A stretch of 64,000 nucleotides of DNA from Ianthella basta. Lineage: Eukaryota > Porifera > Demospongiae > Verongiida > Ianthellidae. A program made the translations under genes and the position numbers. Of this stretch, positions 51,201 to 57,452 are shown piece by piece. Where the stretch lies: contig OZ025871.1 of NCBI GenBank assembly GCA_964019415.1, positions 9,936,256 through 10,000,255 on the forward strand. Reading direction: 5' to 3'. The number at the start of each line of letters is the position of its first letter. Positions within the stretch are counted from its first letter, which is position 1. The notes under the pieces were generated by a model, which was not told the origin of the DNA, searched no databases, and saw nothing but the letters and a program-made list of their open reading frames with translations.

Positions 51201-54200
51201 TGAGTTTACTCGTCACAAAGTTGGCGCAGTTTAAAAACTGATTTCTTTTGGCTACAATCTCCAGCTGACTATAAGTTTCTCAGAGGACCTGCAGCAGTGG
51301 TTGGACGTTACTTAGCTTGCTTCTCCTTCTTCCTTGGTGCCCAATGTCCGCAATCAACCCCAAATGTTTGCGCATATTTGCACACTTTCTCCCCAATACC
51401 AATTTCTGTTAGTCTACGCAACCGAGGCAATTCGAAGAAGAGTCTGTAGACTCTTGTGCTAATTGCAACCACTGTAGAGTCAACAGAAGCAATCTTTAGG
51501 CTTTACGGCATGCACACATTGCTATTCTCACCATCTTCCTTCTTTTCATGTTCTTGTTTATACACACTTGTGTACGCGGTCTTCAACCGGCCAACGAGCA
51601 TCCCTTTGTCTTCTAGGACCCAGCGCCGAACTATCCACACATCATCTTCATCCTCTCTGACAGAGAAAACGTCACAAAGTGCGCACACGCAGCTCAAGTG
51701 ATTTAGTCCTGTGAGCCGCCATTTTAACTTCGCGTACCGAGAGCATGGAGCGAAGTTTAAAGTTTGAGCCTATGGTTTAAATCAAGATTTCTAGTTGTTG
51801 CTGCCTTCCATACACAGTGAAGCCAGTCTAAGATAGTCAACAGTACAATATGGAACAAAACAGTATTACAGTCATTGAGCAGGTGCACACAATGATGTAA
51901 GCGAACACAGTGGAGGGAGTGATGATTATTAATTAACCCTCTAGGCATGAATGCCAAATTTACACATGATAACAATATTTAATTATATACATATAAGCAT
52001 GAATGAAGAGTTTACTCGTCGTAGAAATTGGCACAGCTGTTTTCTATTGCTACAAACATTAGCTAGCTATTGCTACAAGCATTAGCTAGACTCGACACAA
52101 AGAAGGCAACTGGCTAGGACAGTATCAGTGCATGGATGCTAAAGACCACTGCTCCCTCCATTTGTGATAGTTTGTGTAACCTCTTCAACTCTAGTTTGAG
52201 GGTATCTCAGATCTGAATGGAAAGCAGCTAAGATCATTCCTATCCTCAAGACAGCTAAACCAAGAACTTTAGAGGACTATCGCCCTATTTCCATCCTCCC
52301 AGTTGTCGCGAAGGTTTTTGAATCGTTGTTCACATGCGAGTCTCCCGGTACCTTGTCAAGTATGACATCCTCCATGAAGCTCAATCTGGCTTTAGGCCAA
52401 ATCACTGTACACACTGTGACAGGATGTCCTTTTGAAAACCGTGGAAGACTGGAGAGACTGCCTGGAAAAGAATGAAATAGTTGGATCTGCCTTCATTGAT
52501 CTTAGCAAGGCATTTGACTCTGTCAATCATAACTTACTGTTGCTGAAGCTTTCTCTGTATATACGGTTTTCGAGGTGAAACTTTGGAGTTGTTCAGAAAC
52601 TATCTTAGTGGCAGAAGGCAGTGTGTGGTTCATGGAGATGCAATCTCTGAGTGGCCAAATATACATGTGGGTGTCCCACAAGGGTCTATTTTAGGACCAT
52701 TACATTTCAGCATATTTGTGAATGACCTGCCAGCAGCTCTGCTGAAAAGCACAGTGATGTTGTATGCTGATGACACTACTGTAAATGTCTCTGACAAAAG
52801 TGCCAAAGTGGTGGAAGAGGTGCTCACAGATGACCTTACAAGACTTACTACATGGCTTGGTATGAATGGCCTGACAATGAATGTGCACAAAACTCAATTT
52901 ATGAGTCTGTCTAGGAAGTGCCGAGAAAAGGAGGCCAATGGCCTGCGAGTATTGGTGGAACAGGAAGCATTGAAGAAGTTTGATGACGTCAAGTATCTAG
53001 GAGTGATCGTAGACAGCTAGGCAACTGAATTGGAGTGAACACGTGGACAGAGTGAAGAGGAAATGCCTTTCTGTACTGGGTCTTGTCTGTAAAGTCAAGC
53101 AAGCTCTACCAGCTGAATTGAGAAAGCACCTGTACCAGGCCTTAGTCCAGCCACATCTTGATTACTGTGCAGCCGTGTGGGCAGAATGTAGTAAGCAGGA
53201 TGCCACCAAGCTAGACAGGATACAGAAGAAAGGCATGAGGATGATTCTCGATGAAAGCTGGGACTGCCCCTCTGCGTCAATGAGATCCCGACTAGGGTGG
53301 ATGACAGTAGGCAACAGAATGAAAACGATGCGAGCGGCAGTCACAAAGAGATATTTATCGGGTGACTGTCCAAGGTACATGGTTAAGCTGTTCAGAATGC
53401 ATAAGGACCTAGGTCTGCGTAGTGCTAGAAGGGAGAATGATATATACTTGCCCAGCATTAGATCAAATTGGAAGGCTAACTCATTTCGATCGTTACAAGG
53501 CAGGCACTGACTGGAATTGACTACCTATGCCAATCAGAACTGCTAGCGCTAATGCCTTTAAGGACATGATTAAGCAATACTATATGGACTAATTTAGCAT
53601 TTACTTTATTTGTCTGAAATTAACCTAATTTATCTATTTGTTTATTAATTAATTTTGCAATTCACAAACAGAACTCTGTTGCCTGATTTGCCAATTCAAT
53701 TCCATTTATTCAAGTTTATTGATCAGCTTTAATTTAATTTATTTGCGTATATGACATTGTGCATGTTCATTATTAATTACCTTCATTTCACAAATCTGTT
53801 GCTTGCGCAAGTATGCGTGTCAATCATAGTTTATCACCTGCTTGTCTATCTTTCTTGTTTTGTCATTCTGTCATCATGTTAATACAATCGTGCTTGTACT
53901 GTTGGGTCCCCCATTGATACCAGCCCATGGTTGAAGGGGTCACCTTTAATAATAACAATAAACAACAATAAATCAAGCAGACTGCCTTCTTCAGAGTACC
54001 TACAGCAGTGGTTAGACCTTGCTTTTCCTTTCTCCATGTAGCTAGCGCCTGACACCTGCAATCAACCGTTAAAGTTTGTGTGTATTCGCTCACTTTCTCC
54101 ATAATTCCAATCTTTACTAGTCCATGGAACAGAGGCAACTGCTATAGTGCATTGTGGCAAAACCTTCCACTCGGCATACATAACATTTCATAGATGCTAA

Positions 54201-56295
54201 TGTGCAAAATTCAAAAGTGACAGAGTTAGAAAGTGTTTTGGGGGTCAGTTTGACAGAAGACATGACAATGTACAATAAATTTTAAATTGATATTGCCATG
54301 ACAACACAGTAAAATACAATCTGCTCACTAATTAAGTGCATTATTCATTACGGCAAGGTGTTAATTGACCTATTTCTCCTTAATGCTAAGTCACATCAAA
54401 TAAATTCAGGCATGTAGGCATTCGTATGACCTGCTTCTATGTACTTTTCATTGGAAGATTTTGCTTGCAAAGTGCTGTACTGTAAGTAGGATAAATTCAA
54501 ACTTTTAAAAATTGGCATTTTTGCAATTTTAGCTAGACCTTTTATAAAGAAAATGTGTACAGTGCATGATCCATGTTTGACATTGCTGTTAGCATACTAA
54601 GACCTGTCTGTATATAGAGAGGTTAGCTGTAACTATGTACACAAAGCAAGTTATAGGCAAAATAATTAAGTAGGTTGTACAAGATGTCTGAATAATTCAT
54701 TAGTTAGCTACATATGCTGTATAATGCATTTTATGGATTAACCTGTAATGTTAAACATTGTTTTCTCATTCTCTCACTCTTCTGTGGGACTTGTATCCCT
54801 TTACGGGAGCATTGGCATCAAATGCAGTATGACCTTCTTCATACGCATTCAGGTAATCTTGGCACTTCTCGAAGTATTTGTGATTTGATCCAGTGACACG
54901 TATTCCAGGGCAGGTGTTACCATCATACACAAGCTTACAAAGGAATAGTCACAGTGCTGTTAAGAGTATATCTTGGCTTTCCCCCAGACTCTCTCTATTG
55001 GGTTCAGTTCAGAGTGGAACTTCAATAAAAATTCGCATTTTTGGTTGAAACGGGTCAGTACATAGGCAACCTTGTTCTTTTTGTATTACAGAAACAGCAA
55101 TCAAAGGTACAGATTGCACATATGAATGTGCTATGGAGGATCGAACGTGTAAATGGATAGGACAGAGAAAAATTAAGGAATATGGACATTAGGAAGAGGT
55201 TTAATCAAGAAGGTGCTATGTATCTGGTGAAGAGAAATCAGGAGAGCTGAAAGGGCAGACTAGAAGAATTGAGCATTGAGAAGACAACAAAGAAAGTGCT
55301 TGTTGGAGGAATGAAGGGGAAGAGGCTGAGAGGAAGACCACACTTAAGATGGATTGCCAACTTTCAATAACCTTACAATACATATTTTTATGCTAACTCA
55401 CTGTTTATACTGTATTAGTACGAGGGATGATCTCCACAAGACAGCAGAAGAAGGGGCCCAGGGGGAGGGGGGGGGGGGGGCTGGAGGGGGTGGAGCCCCC
55501 CCACCTTGCATGGTGGAGGGGCAGAACCCCCCATATGGAAACTAACACTCCTTTTTAAAAATGACTTAATATAGGCACAGCTAAATGTATTACTATTTTG
55601 AATACTATTTGGTATTAATGAAGTGAGGGCTTCTCAGCTGGCTCAGGCATCAGAGAGGGGGTTGGTTCTCCAATACCAGCTTCACAACAGGGTTGAAAAC
55701 CTTGCCGACGTTTTTTAAGAATCAATCCTCCTGTTAATCTTCCTCCTTGTCCGGTGGCCATTTTAGGTTCGAATAATTAATTAGCAACAGCTACAGCTGC
55801 AACAGTCCATAGCTATTACTTCAATTTGAGACCCCTCCCCCTACTTTTTGCAGACGTTTCTGCCACCTCAGCTCCAATACTGAAGATAAATCCACTTTTG
55901 CAACTGTGATTGATTGATTGACTGATACAGAAATGCCACATAGATGGCTGTCTTAGACAGGCTCCACTGAATGTTTTGTTGGTTTCCTTAGTGGTTTGCA
56001 GCATTGTCAATAATATCAACTACATGCAAGTAAGTAAGCTACTTCAGAAGTTTCAATTCAATTCTAGGCAGTAAACACTATTGCCTTGCTAGAAATAATA
56101 ATAATAATGTTTTGTGCACGTATGCTCATAGAAATGCAAACTTACAAAAATGCAACTTACATGTAGCTGAGCCATCTTTCAGTTGTACCAGAAGCGAATA
56201 CTCTGCTTCAGCTGGAAAGGATGCCATTAGTTCAAGTGTAAGTGACTGTTGCACCTCGTATGTCACGTAATTGGCAGCAGAGAATTGGTAAGTGG
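30007..56295 (-). CDS. Receptor tyrosine kinase with Calx-beta ectodomain (5' end unresolved)
   Basis: Seventeen exons (listed separately) read from 56295 down to 30007. All exon phases match across 16 introns and the joined frame is 990 codons plus a stop. Order: three Calx-beta modules (about 330 residues), a Cys-rich and N-glycosylation-rich region (about 240), one transmembrane helix, a short juxtamembrane part, a tyrosine kinase domain of about 280 residues and a tail of about 50. Catalytic elements are all present: glycine loop [15 protein letters not shown] lysine, alpha-C glutamate in [24 protein letters not shown] and CW...RPTF. Calx-beta domains bind calcium or mediate adhesion, and occur in the sponge aggregation factor. 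The protein should sit in the plasma membrane and signal by tyrosine phosphorylation. No start codon or signal peptide was found, so more N-terminal exons are expected. Confidence 0.85.
30266..31582 (-). other. RTK intron 16 with a 1.1 kb TIR insertion
   Basis: Almost the whole intron is the element at 30333-31432; its flanks match the orphan copy at 16433-16680. Confidence 0.7.
30333..31432. mobile_element. 1.1 kb element with 30-base terminal inverted repeats
   Basis: Left end GTGGGCGCATCAAGTAGAAA followed by TGAGAGCTTA; right end is its exact complement (TAAGCTCTCATTTCTACTTG, then ATGCGCCCAC). The equivalent intron in the duplicated fragment at 16433-16680 lacks it, so it inserted after that duplication or was lost there. 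The interior has no transposase frame, so it is non-autonomous. Confidence 0.75.
31583..31679 (-). CDS. RTK exon 16: kinase C-lobe (PY motif)
   Basis: A 97-base exon, phase 1 to phase 2. It reads [20 protein letters not shown] then [12 protein letters not shown], the C-lobe segment (G-x-x-PY, then G-x-R-x-x-x-P-x-x-C) found in all RTKs. It lies 6.9 kb downstream of the previous exon. Confidence 0.88.
32172..32199 (+). ncRNA. Hammerhead-like core motif, incomplete
   Basis: CTGACGA, then a GGCC-TTTG-GGCC hairpin, then GAAA, as in helix II and the core of a hammerhead. No pairing partner for helix III or helix I is evident close by. The 3' part (CCGAAATGTCCTGCATT) recurs on the minus strand at about 60745-60770, so it belongs to a dispersed repeat. 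Confidence 0.3.
32968..33072. repeat. Short minisatellite, about 20-base unit
   Basis: Five degenerate units of the type AATAGAAGCTGGGTCTCG. A further single unit lies at about 33415-33450. Confidence 0.6.
33506..34097. mobile_element. TIR repeat family, copy A
   Basis: About 590 bases, similar over most of its length to 41637-42240 and, inverted, to 48579-49205. The ends are terminal inverted repeats related to GTGAGTGGATTTGAGAAA and GACCCACTT. Internal landmarks are GAGCTCTCTATT and TCGATAGCTGCTTCAGTTCC. No transposase is encoded. Confidence 0.75.
35570..35664. mobile_element. Partial foldback element (related to 23517-23696)
   Basis: Carries ACCGTATACGCTTTAACTTT and GGGGTTAAACTGTCCC, matching one arm of the element at 23517-23696; the second arm is strongly decayed. 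Confidence 0.5.
36020..37425 (+). pseudogene. DDE transposase pseudogene (pogo-like, DDE_1 type)
   Basis: Segments in different frames line up as one protein. An N-terminal DNA-binding part at 36020-36270 ([20 protein letters not shown]) is followed by [18 protein letters not shown]. The catalytic core from 36574 includes [12 protein letters not shown], then [43 protein letters not shown] and [10 protein letters not shown]. The C-terminus is [20 protein letters not shown], ending at TAA. The first catalytic Asp of NWDQTGI is Tyr here; the second (LFDQF) and third (LQPLD) are kept. Several frameshifts and stops make it inactive. It lies antisense within an RTK intron; the TIRs were not located. 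Confidence 0.75.
37592..38220 (-). pseudogene. Ulp1-like (C48-type) protease pseudogene, transposon-associated
   Basis: On the minus strand the first 110 codons read through [30 protein letters not shown] and [10 protein letters not shown]. After a small deletion another frame continues with [20 protein letters not shown], then [20 protein letters not shown] and [13 protein letters not shown] to a stop. The Gln and Cys of the Q-x(5)-C active site are present (NQVGAIDC). The catalytic His, normally in an H-W just before IVA, falls at the deletion and is missing. Such Ulp1-like proteases are common cargo of invertebrate DNA transposons; a host SUMO protease is less likely. Confidence 0.6.
38578..38618 (-). 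CDS. RTK exon 15: kinase alpha-F segment
   Basis: A 41-base exon (phase 2 to 1) reading [13 protein letters not shown] after the SDV of the previous exon. [17 protein letters not shown] is the classic DVW-S/A-x-G-x-x-LWE-x-x-S-x-G helix F region. Confidence 0.85.
38748..38953 (-). CDS. RTK exon 14: catalytic and activation loops
   Basis: A 206-base exon, phase 0 to phase 2. It encodes [34 protein letters not shown], then [20 protein letters not shown] and SDV. It has the catalytic Asp and Asn (HRDLACRN), the magnesium-binding DFG and WMPPE in place of the APE motif. The activation segment has a single tyrosine (LEY), unlike the paired tyrosines of insulin-receptor-type kinases. Cys in HRDLACRN replaces the more common Ala. 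Confidence 0.93.
38984..39917. mobile_element. Composite foldback: three direct units and one inverted unit
   Basis: A unit of about 277 bases beginning AATTAAGATGGTCTATGTAC occurs at 38984-39261, 39262-39538 and, truncated, at 39539-39690. It is followed by an inverted full-length copy to about 39917. Each unit has CAACCTCCAGATCTTTAGxCG and a TATATAAGGAGGGAA block on the opposite strand. The whole is flanked by a 14-base direct repeat CATATGATATGTAA (38971-38984 and 39915-39928), which looks like a target-site duplication. It lies in the intron between RTK exons 13 and 14. Confidence 0.8.
40004..40075 (-). CDS. RTK exon 13: alpha-E start
   Basis: A 72-base exon, phase 0 to 0, with TTTAG and GTGAGG borders. 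It encodes [20 protein letters not shown] followed by ASGM, leading directly into [14 protein letters not shown]. This is the alpha-E helix ([12 protein letters not shown]) typical of RTKs. Confidence 0.88.
40076..41062 (-). other. RTK intron 12
   Basis: About 1 kb. Repeats of TGCTACCAAACTTTC-type units at 40325, 40480 and (diverged) 40690 suggest a degraded inverted or tandem repeat. No gene is seen. Confidence 0.5.
41063..41262 (-). CDS. RTK exon 12: alpha-C helix and hinge
   Basis: A 200-base exon, phase 1 to 0. Contains [20 protein letters not shown] (alpha-C Glu for the Lys-Glu salt bridge), [20 protein letters not shown] and [11 protein letters not shown]. Counted back from the glycine, the gatekeeper is Met and the hinge is Gln-Phe. 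Confidence 0.92.
41324..41537 (-). CDS. RTK exon 11: juxtamembrane, glycine loop, catalytic lysine
   Basis: A 214-base exon, phase 0 to 1. Encodes [20 protein letters not shown] followed by AVFKG, then a loop of about 20 residues and [10 protein letters not shown] with the ATP-binding Lys. [11 protein letters not shown] fits G-x-G-x-x-G-x-V. The insertion between beta-2 and beta-3 ([20 protein letters not shown]) is fairly long. Confidence 0.92.
41637..42240. mobile_element. TIR repeat family, copy B
   Basis: 604 bases starting GTGAGTGGATTTGAGATAAC and ending TTTCTCAAATCTGCTCAC. The ends are inverted repeats. It is homologous to copies A and C and lies in the RTK intron between the microexon and exon 11. 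Confidence 0.8.
42241..43510 (-). other. RTK intron 10, right part
   Basis: Bases about 42985-43050 (ACATGTGTAAACATGGTAAC, then GTGTGATAAAAC) recur at 60239-60306, marking another dispersed repeat. No gene is seen. Confidence 0.5.
43511..43529 (-). CDS. RTK exon 10: 19-nt microexon
   Basis: GGAACATTCTGTCAGAGTT lies between ATATGTAG and GTGAGT and converts phase 2 (end of the transmembrane exon) to phase 0 (start of exon 11), reading REHSVRV. Without it, the transmembrane exon and exon 11 do not join in frame. Support is splice sites and phase only. Confidence 0.55.
43654..43810 (-). CDS. RTK exon 9: transmembrane helix
   Basis: A 157-base exon, phase 1 to 2. Encodes a short stalk ([15 protein letters not shown]), the helix [20 protein letters not shown] plus AVCIWF, and a basic stop-transfer RTKKSRRQK. 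This orients the Calx-beta part outside and the kinase inside. Confidence 0.88.
43928..44125 (-). CDS. RTK exon 8: Cys-rich membrane-proximal ectodomain
   Basis: A 198-base exon, phase 1 to 1. It has [20 protein letters not shown] with paired Cys and several N-x-S/T sites, then [18 protein letters not shown]. No named domain is recognised. Confidence 0.8.
44126..45109 (-). other. RTK intron 7
   Basis: About 1 kb of AT-rich sequence; no gene or mobile element was recognised. The frame at 44394-44654 has no support. Confidence 0.5.
45110..45268 (-). CDS. RTK exon 7: Cys-rich ectodomain
   Basis: A 159-base exon, phase 1 to 1. Reads [20 protein letters not shown], later [16 protein letters not shown]. 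The CKGECPC cluster should be disulphide bonded. Symmetrical phase 1 exon. Confidence 0.8.
45471..45647 (-). CDS. RTK exon 6: ectodomain
   Basis: A 177-base exon, phase 1 to 1, after TATACAG and before GTGAGG. Reads [20 protein letters not shown] and later [18 protein letters not shown]. Domain type not recognised; beta-rich and secreted in character. Confidence 0.8.
45648..46512 (-). other. RTK intron 5 with a small foldback element
   Basis: It contains the inverted repeat at 46349-46447. The rest shows short open frames without domains. Confidence 0.5.
46349..46447. mobile_element. Small foldback element
   Basis: TTATACCACAGCGCTTCAGT at the left and ATACACCTCAGTGCC...GTGGTATAA at the right are imperfect inverted repeats around ATACACTCGCCCTCGTGCAC. 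About 100 bases, non-coding. Confidence 0.65.
46513..46668 (-). CDS. RTK exon 5: ectodomain
   Basis: A 156-base exon, phase 1 to 1. Joined to exon 4 it reads [20 protein letters not shown], ending the third Calx-beta module and entering a Cys-containing region ([20 protein letters not shown]). Confidence 0.82.
46910..47104 (-). CDS. RTK exon 4: second half of Calx-beta module 3
   Basis: A 195-base exon, phase 1 to 1. [20 protein letters not shown], then [20 protein letters not shown] and FASITIKDE follow the Calx-beta consensus F-x-x-G-x-x-x-x-x-x-x-I-P-I-x-x-D, E-x-x-E-x-F and I-x-D-x-D. Asp and Glu residues at the calcium-binding positions are largely kept. Confidence 0.88.
47105..47716 (-). 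other. RTK intron 3
   Basis: About 0.6 kb, AT-rich, with a GGCGGTTGGTATACxGAGGGG unit twice (47405 and 47610). No gene is seen. Confidence 0.5.
47717..48061 (-). CDS. RTK exon 3: end of Calx-beta 2, start of Calx-beta 3
   Basis: A 345-base exon, phase 1 to 1. [20 protein letters not shown], then [20 protein letters not shown] is the second half of module 2. [20 protein letters not shown] then starts module 3. The exon borders cut each module at the same point as in exon 2, the expected result of phase-1 exon duplication. Confidence 0.9.
48182..48526 (-). CDS. RTK exon 2: end of Calx-beta 1, start of Calx-beta 2
   Basis: A 345-base exon (same length as exon 3), phase 1 to 1. [40 protein letters not shown] and VVIHD complete module 1. 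[20 protein letters not shown] opens module 2. The GSAT|FGSDY junction with exon 1 restores the Calx-beta core motif GTAxxGxDY. Confidence 0.9.
48579..49205. mobile_element. TIR repeat family, copy C (inverted)
   Basis: 627 bases beginning GTGAGTGGATTTGAGAAAGG and ending TTCTCTAATCCACTCAC, in opposite orientation to copies A and B. Flanked by AAAT on both sides, a possible 4-base target duplication. It has diverged further and carries its own internal inverted segment at about 48620-48680 (CGCAGGTGATAGT and ATATCACCTGC). Confidence 0.75.
49784..49870. repeat. Tandem duplication, about 55-base unit
   Basis: Two units of the type AAGCTTAAAGTAGAGGGGCT then ATCCAGCACAGG lie side by side. No coding meaning is seen. 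Confidence 0.6.
51120..51450. repeat. Dispersed repeat, complete copy
   Basis: GAATGACGAGTAAACTGGAC, GATGAGTTTACTCGTC and then CAGCAGTGGTTGGACGTTAC to GCAACCGAGGCAATTC. The same order is found split at 51930-52110 and 53990-54145 around the LINE. Confidence 0.65.
51930..52110. repeat. Dispersed repeat, left half interrupted by a LINE
   Basis: Matches the first half of 51120-51450 (GAATGAAGAGTTTACTCGTC, TTGGCACAGCTG). Its right half continues at 53990-54145 after the LINE. Confidence 0.6.
52190..53585 (+). pseudogene. Non-LTR retrotransposon reverse transcriptase, broken
   Basis: Order of motifs: [68 protein letters not shown], then from 52583 [42 protein letters not shown] and [10 protein letters not shown]. 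After a frameshift near 53018 follow [15 protein letters not shown] and [20 protein letters not shown]. This is a jockey/CR1-like LINE reverse transcriptase with an intact YADD active site. At least three frameshifts (near 52425, 52565 and 53018) and no upstream endonuclease make it a 5'-truncated dead copy. It ends in a TAATAATAACAATAAACAAC tail at 53950-53975. Confidence 0.85.
53990..54145. repeat. Dispersed repeat, right half
   Basis: TACAGCAGTGGTTAGACCTT to ATGGAACAGAGGCAACTGC matches 51285-51435. It is the continuation of 51930-52110 on the other side of the LINE. Confidence 0.6.
55080..55368 (+). pseudogene. LINE C-terminal remnant
   Basis: The end reads [20 protein letters not shown] then AN, matching the G-K-R-x-x-G-R-P-x-x-R-W tail seen downstream of many non-LTR reverse transcriptases. 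Upstream there are stops and only weak similarity. Confidence 0.5.
55455..55545 (+). repeat. G-rich tract with a run of about 14 G
   Basis: GGGGGAGGGGGGGGGGGGGG follows GGGGCCCA and is followed by GGAGGGGGTGGAGCCCCCCC. Several runs of four or more G within 40 bases could form a G-quadruplex; the GGGGG...CCCCC pairing could alternatively form a hairpin. Such a run is also prone to sequencing error. Confidence 0.7.
56161..56295 (-). CDS. RTK exon 1 (first placed): first half of Calx-beta module 1
   Basis: A 135-base exon, phase 1 to 1, between TTAATGCAG and GTAAGT. Reads [20 protein letters not shown], then [15 protein letters not shown], the beginning of a Calx-beta fold. It starts in phase 1, so an earlier exon must exist. 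Confidence 0.8.
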
Positions 56296-56422
56296 CTGCA
56301 TTAAATGCATATAAAATTATTCTTCAGTTCCACAAATCAATCATATAGAAATATTAGTGACTACTGTAGCCTGGTTAGGTTTAAGATCAAAGGGTCTGTC
56401 TAGCTGAGATATCCTGTATCCA

Positions 56423-56488
56423 ACCACATCCTGGGTGTTATTCTTCATAACACCTAGGTGTTATGAAAAATAACACCCAGGATGTGGT
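56423..56488. repeat. 66-bp near-perfect palindrome
   Basis: Two 33-base arms with one mismatch and no spacer, centred on CACCTAGGTG; the ends are ACCACATCCTGGGTGTTATT and its complement. Located 128 bases upstream (in transcription sense) of RTK exon 1. Confidence 0.9.
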
Positions 56489-56546
56489 CACTGAACAATT
56501 GTCCCTCACTAATTGAAACGACATTCTCTATTGTATGCTGGTGTGT

Positions 56547-56550
<4 letters not shown>

Positions 56551-56608
<58 letters not shown>

Positions 56609-56612
56609 TGTG
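56551..56612. repeat. (GT)n microsatellite
   Basis: Pure GT run of about 50 bases followed by GTATGTGTTGTGTG and alternating GCGCACGCGTGCAC. Confidence 0.95.
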
Positions 56613-56747
56613 TGTGTGCGCACGCGTGCACACATTGATATGTGTTACTGTCTGCAGTGGCATGTAGCCTGCTGTTTCATGTGAATGCGGAGTACACGGT
56701 GCAATATGTATGTCAGTTAGATAGAACTTCCAGGGCTCCTGTCAGTT

Positions 56748-57010
56748 CTTTGAACACAGGGTTTATCCGGTCCATAAAGATTGGAATTCTTGGCAAATAA
56801 AGCCCAGACAACAAGTTGGCAACTGTGGTAGGCGTATTCAGATCCCCATCTGCTCACCTAGCCTCCACGACAAAATGGGCAAGCCACAGATTTAGCGGCA
56901 TAGCGCTCAAAGAGATCTGAGGGAGACCTTTTGCTGCAGCACTTGTTACATTCTTCCTGCTACTCGTCCAGAGCGTGAACTGCTCAGCAGGTCGCTCTCA
57001 CTGTGGTCGG
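56748..57010 (-). pseudogene. Recombinase-like (Crypton / DUF3504-type) fragment
   Basis: On the minus strand: SRKNVTSAAAKGLPQISLSA, MPLNLWLAHFVVEAR, a small insertion, then TPTTVANLLSGLYLPRIPIF, MDRINPVFKELTGALEVLSN and stop. The pattern of a W-L-x-x-F-x-x-E-x-R strand followed by P-x-T-x-x-x-L-L-x-G-L resembles the start of Crypton-type tyrosine recombinases and their domesticated relatives (QRICH1, ZMYM). The catalytic R-H-x-x-R-Y part is not present. Recognition is by pattern only. Confidence 0.4.
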
Positions 57011-57328
57011 TGCAACATAACTGTTACAAATCTCAGACATCTTTCCTGGCAACACTGGAGGGGCGAAGTGTGTCATGCTTCAGCTATTCCCGGAAAGCTG
57101 TAGATTTCTTTTTCTTCTTGCACGGTTCTTCAAAATCCAGACCCAAATCATCCATTTCGCAGTAGCCCACTTTGAACACCAGTAATTTCCGAGTAAGTGT
57201 AGGGATTGGTACACACCCAAAACTAGCAAAATCACACGCAGCAACAGTAGCAACTGTAATACTGCTGCTGCACATTTCAAAGCAGAATGTATAATATCCA
57301 ATTTGGGCCAGCTACAAATAGGTTCAAT

Positions 57329-57452
57329 CCTAGTTCTTCCGGTGTTGCAGGATATCACCTCAGTGATAATTCACATCACCCTCGGGCCTTTGGCCCTCAG
57401 GCAATATGATTGACCACCTCGGTGATATCCTGTAACACCTAAGAAGCTAGGG
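57329..57452. mobile_element. Foldback element
   Basis: Arms with GGTGTTGCAGGATATCACCT and its near complement AGGTGTTACAGGATATCACC are separated by a CCCTCGGGCCTTTGGCCCTC hairpin. About 124 bases. The same CCCTCGGGC hairpin style occurs near 34180. Confidence 0.75.

Larger units (their letters stand above)
48527..56160 (-). other. RTK intron 1, 7.6 kb, with nested retroelements
   Basis: Contains repeat copy C (48579-49205), a tandem duplication near 49784-49870, repeats at 51120-51440 and 51930-52110, a LINE (52190-53985), a further LINE tail (55080-55368) and a G-rich tract (55460-55545). The parts 49210-51110 and 54150-55070 show nothing recognisable. Confidence 0.65.
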
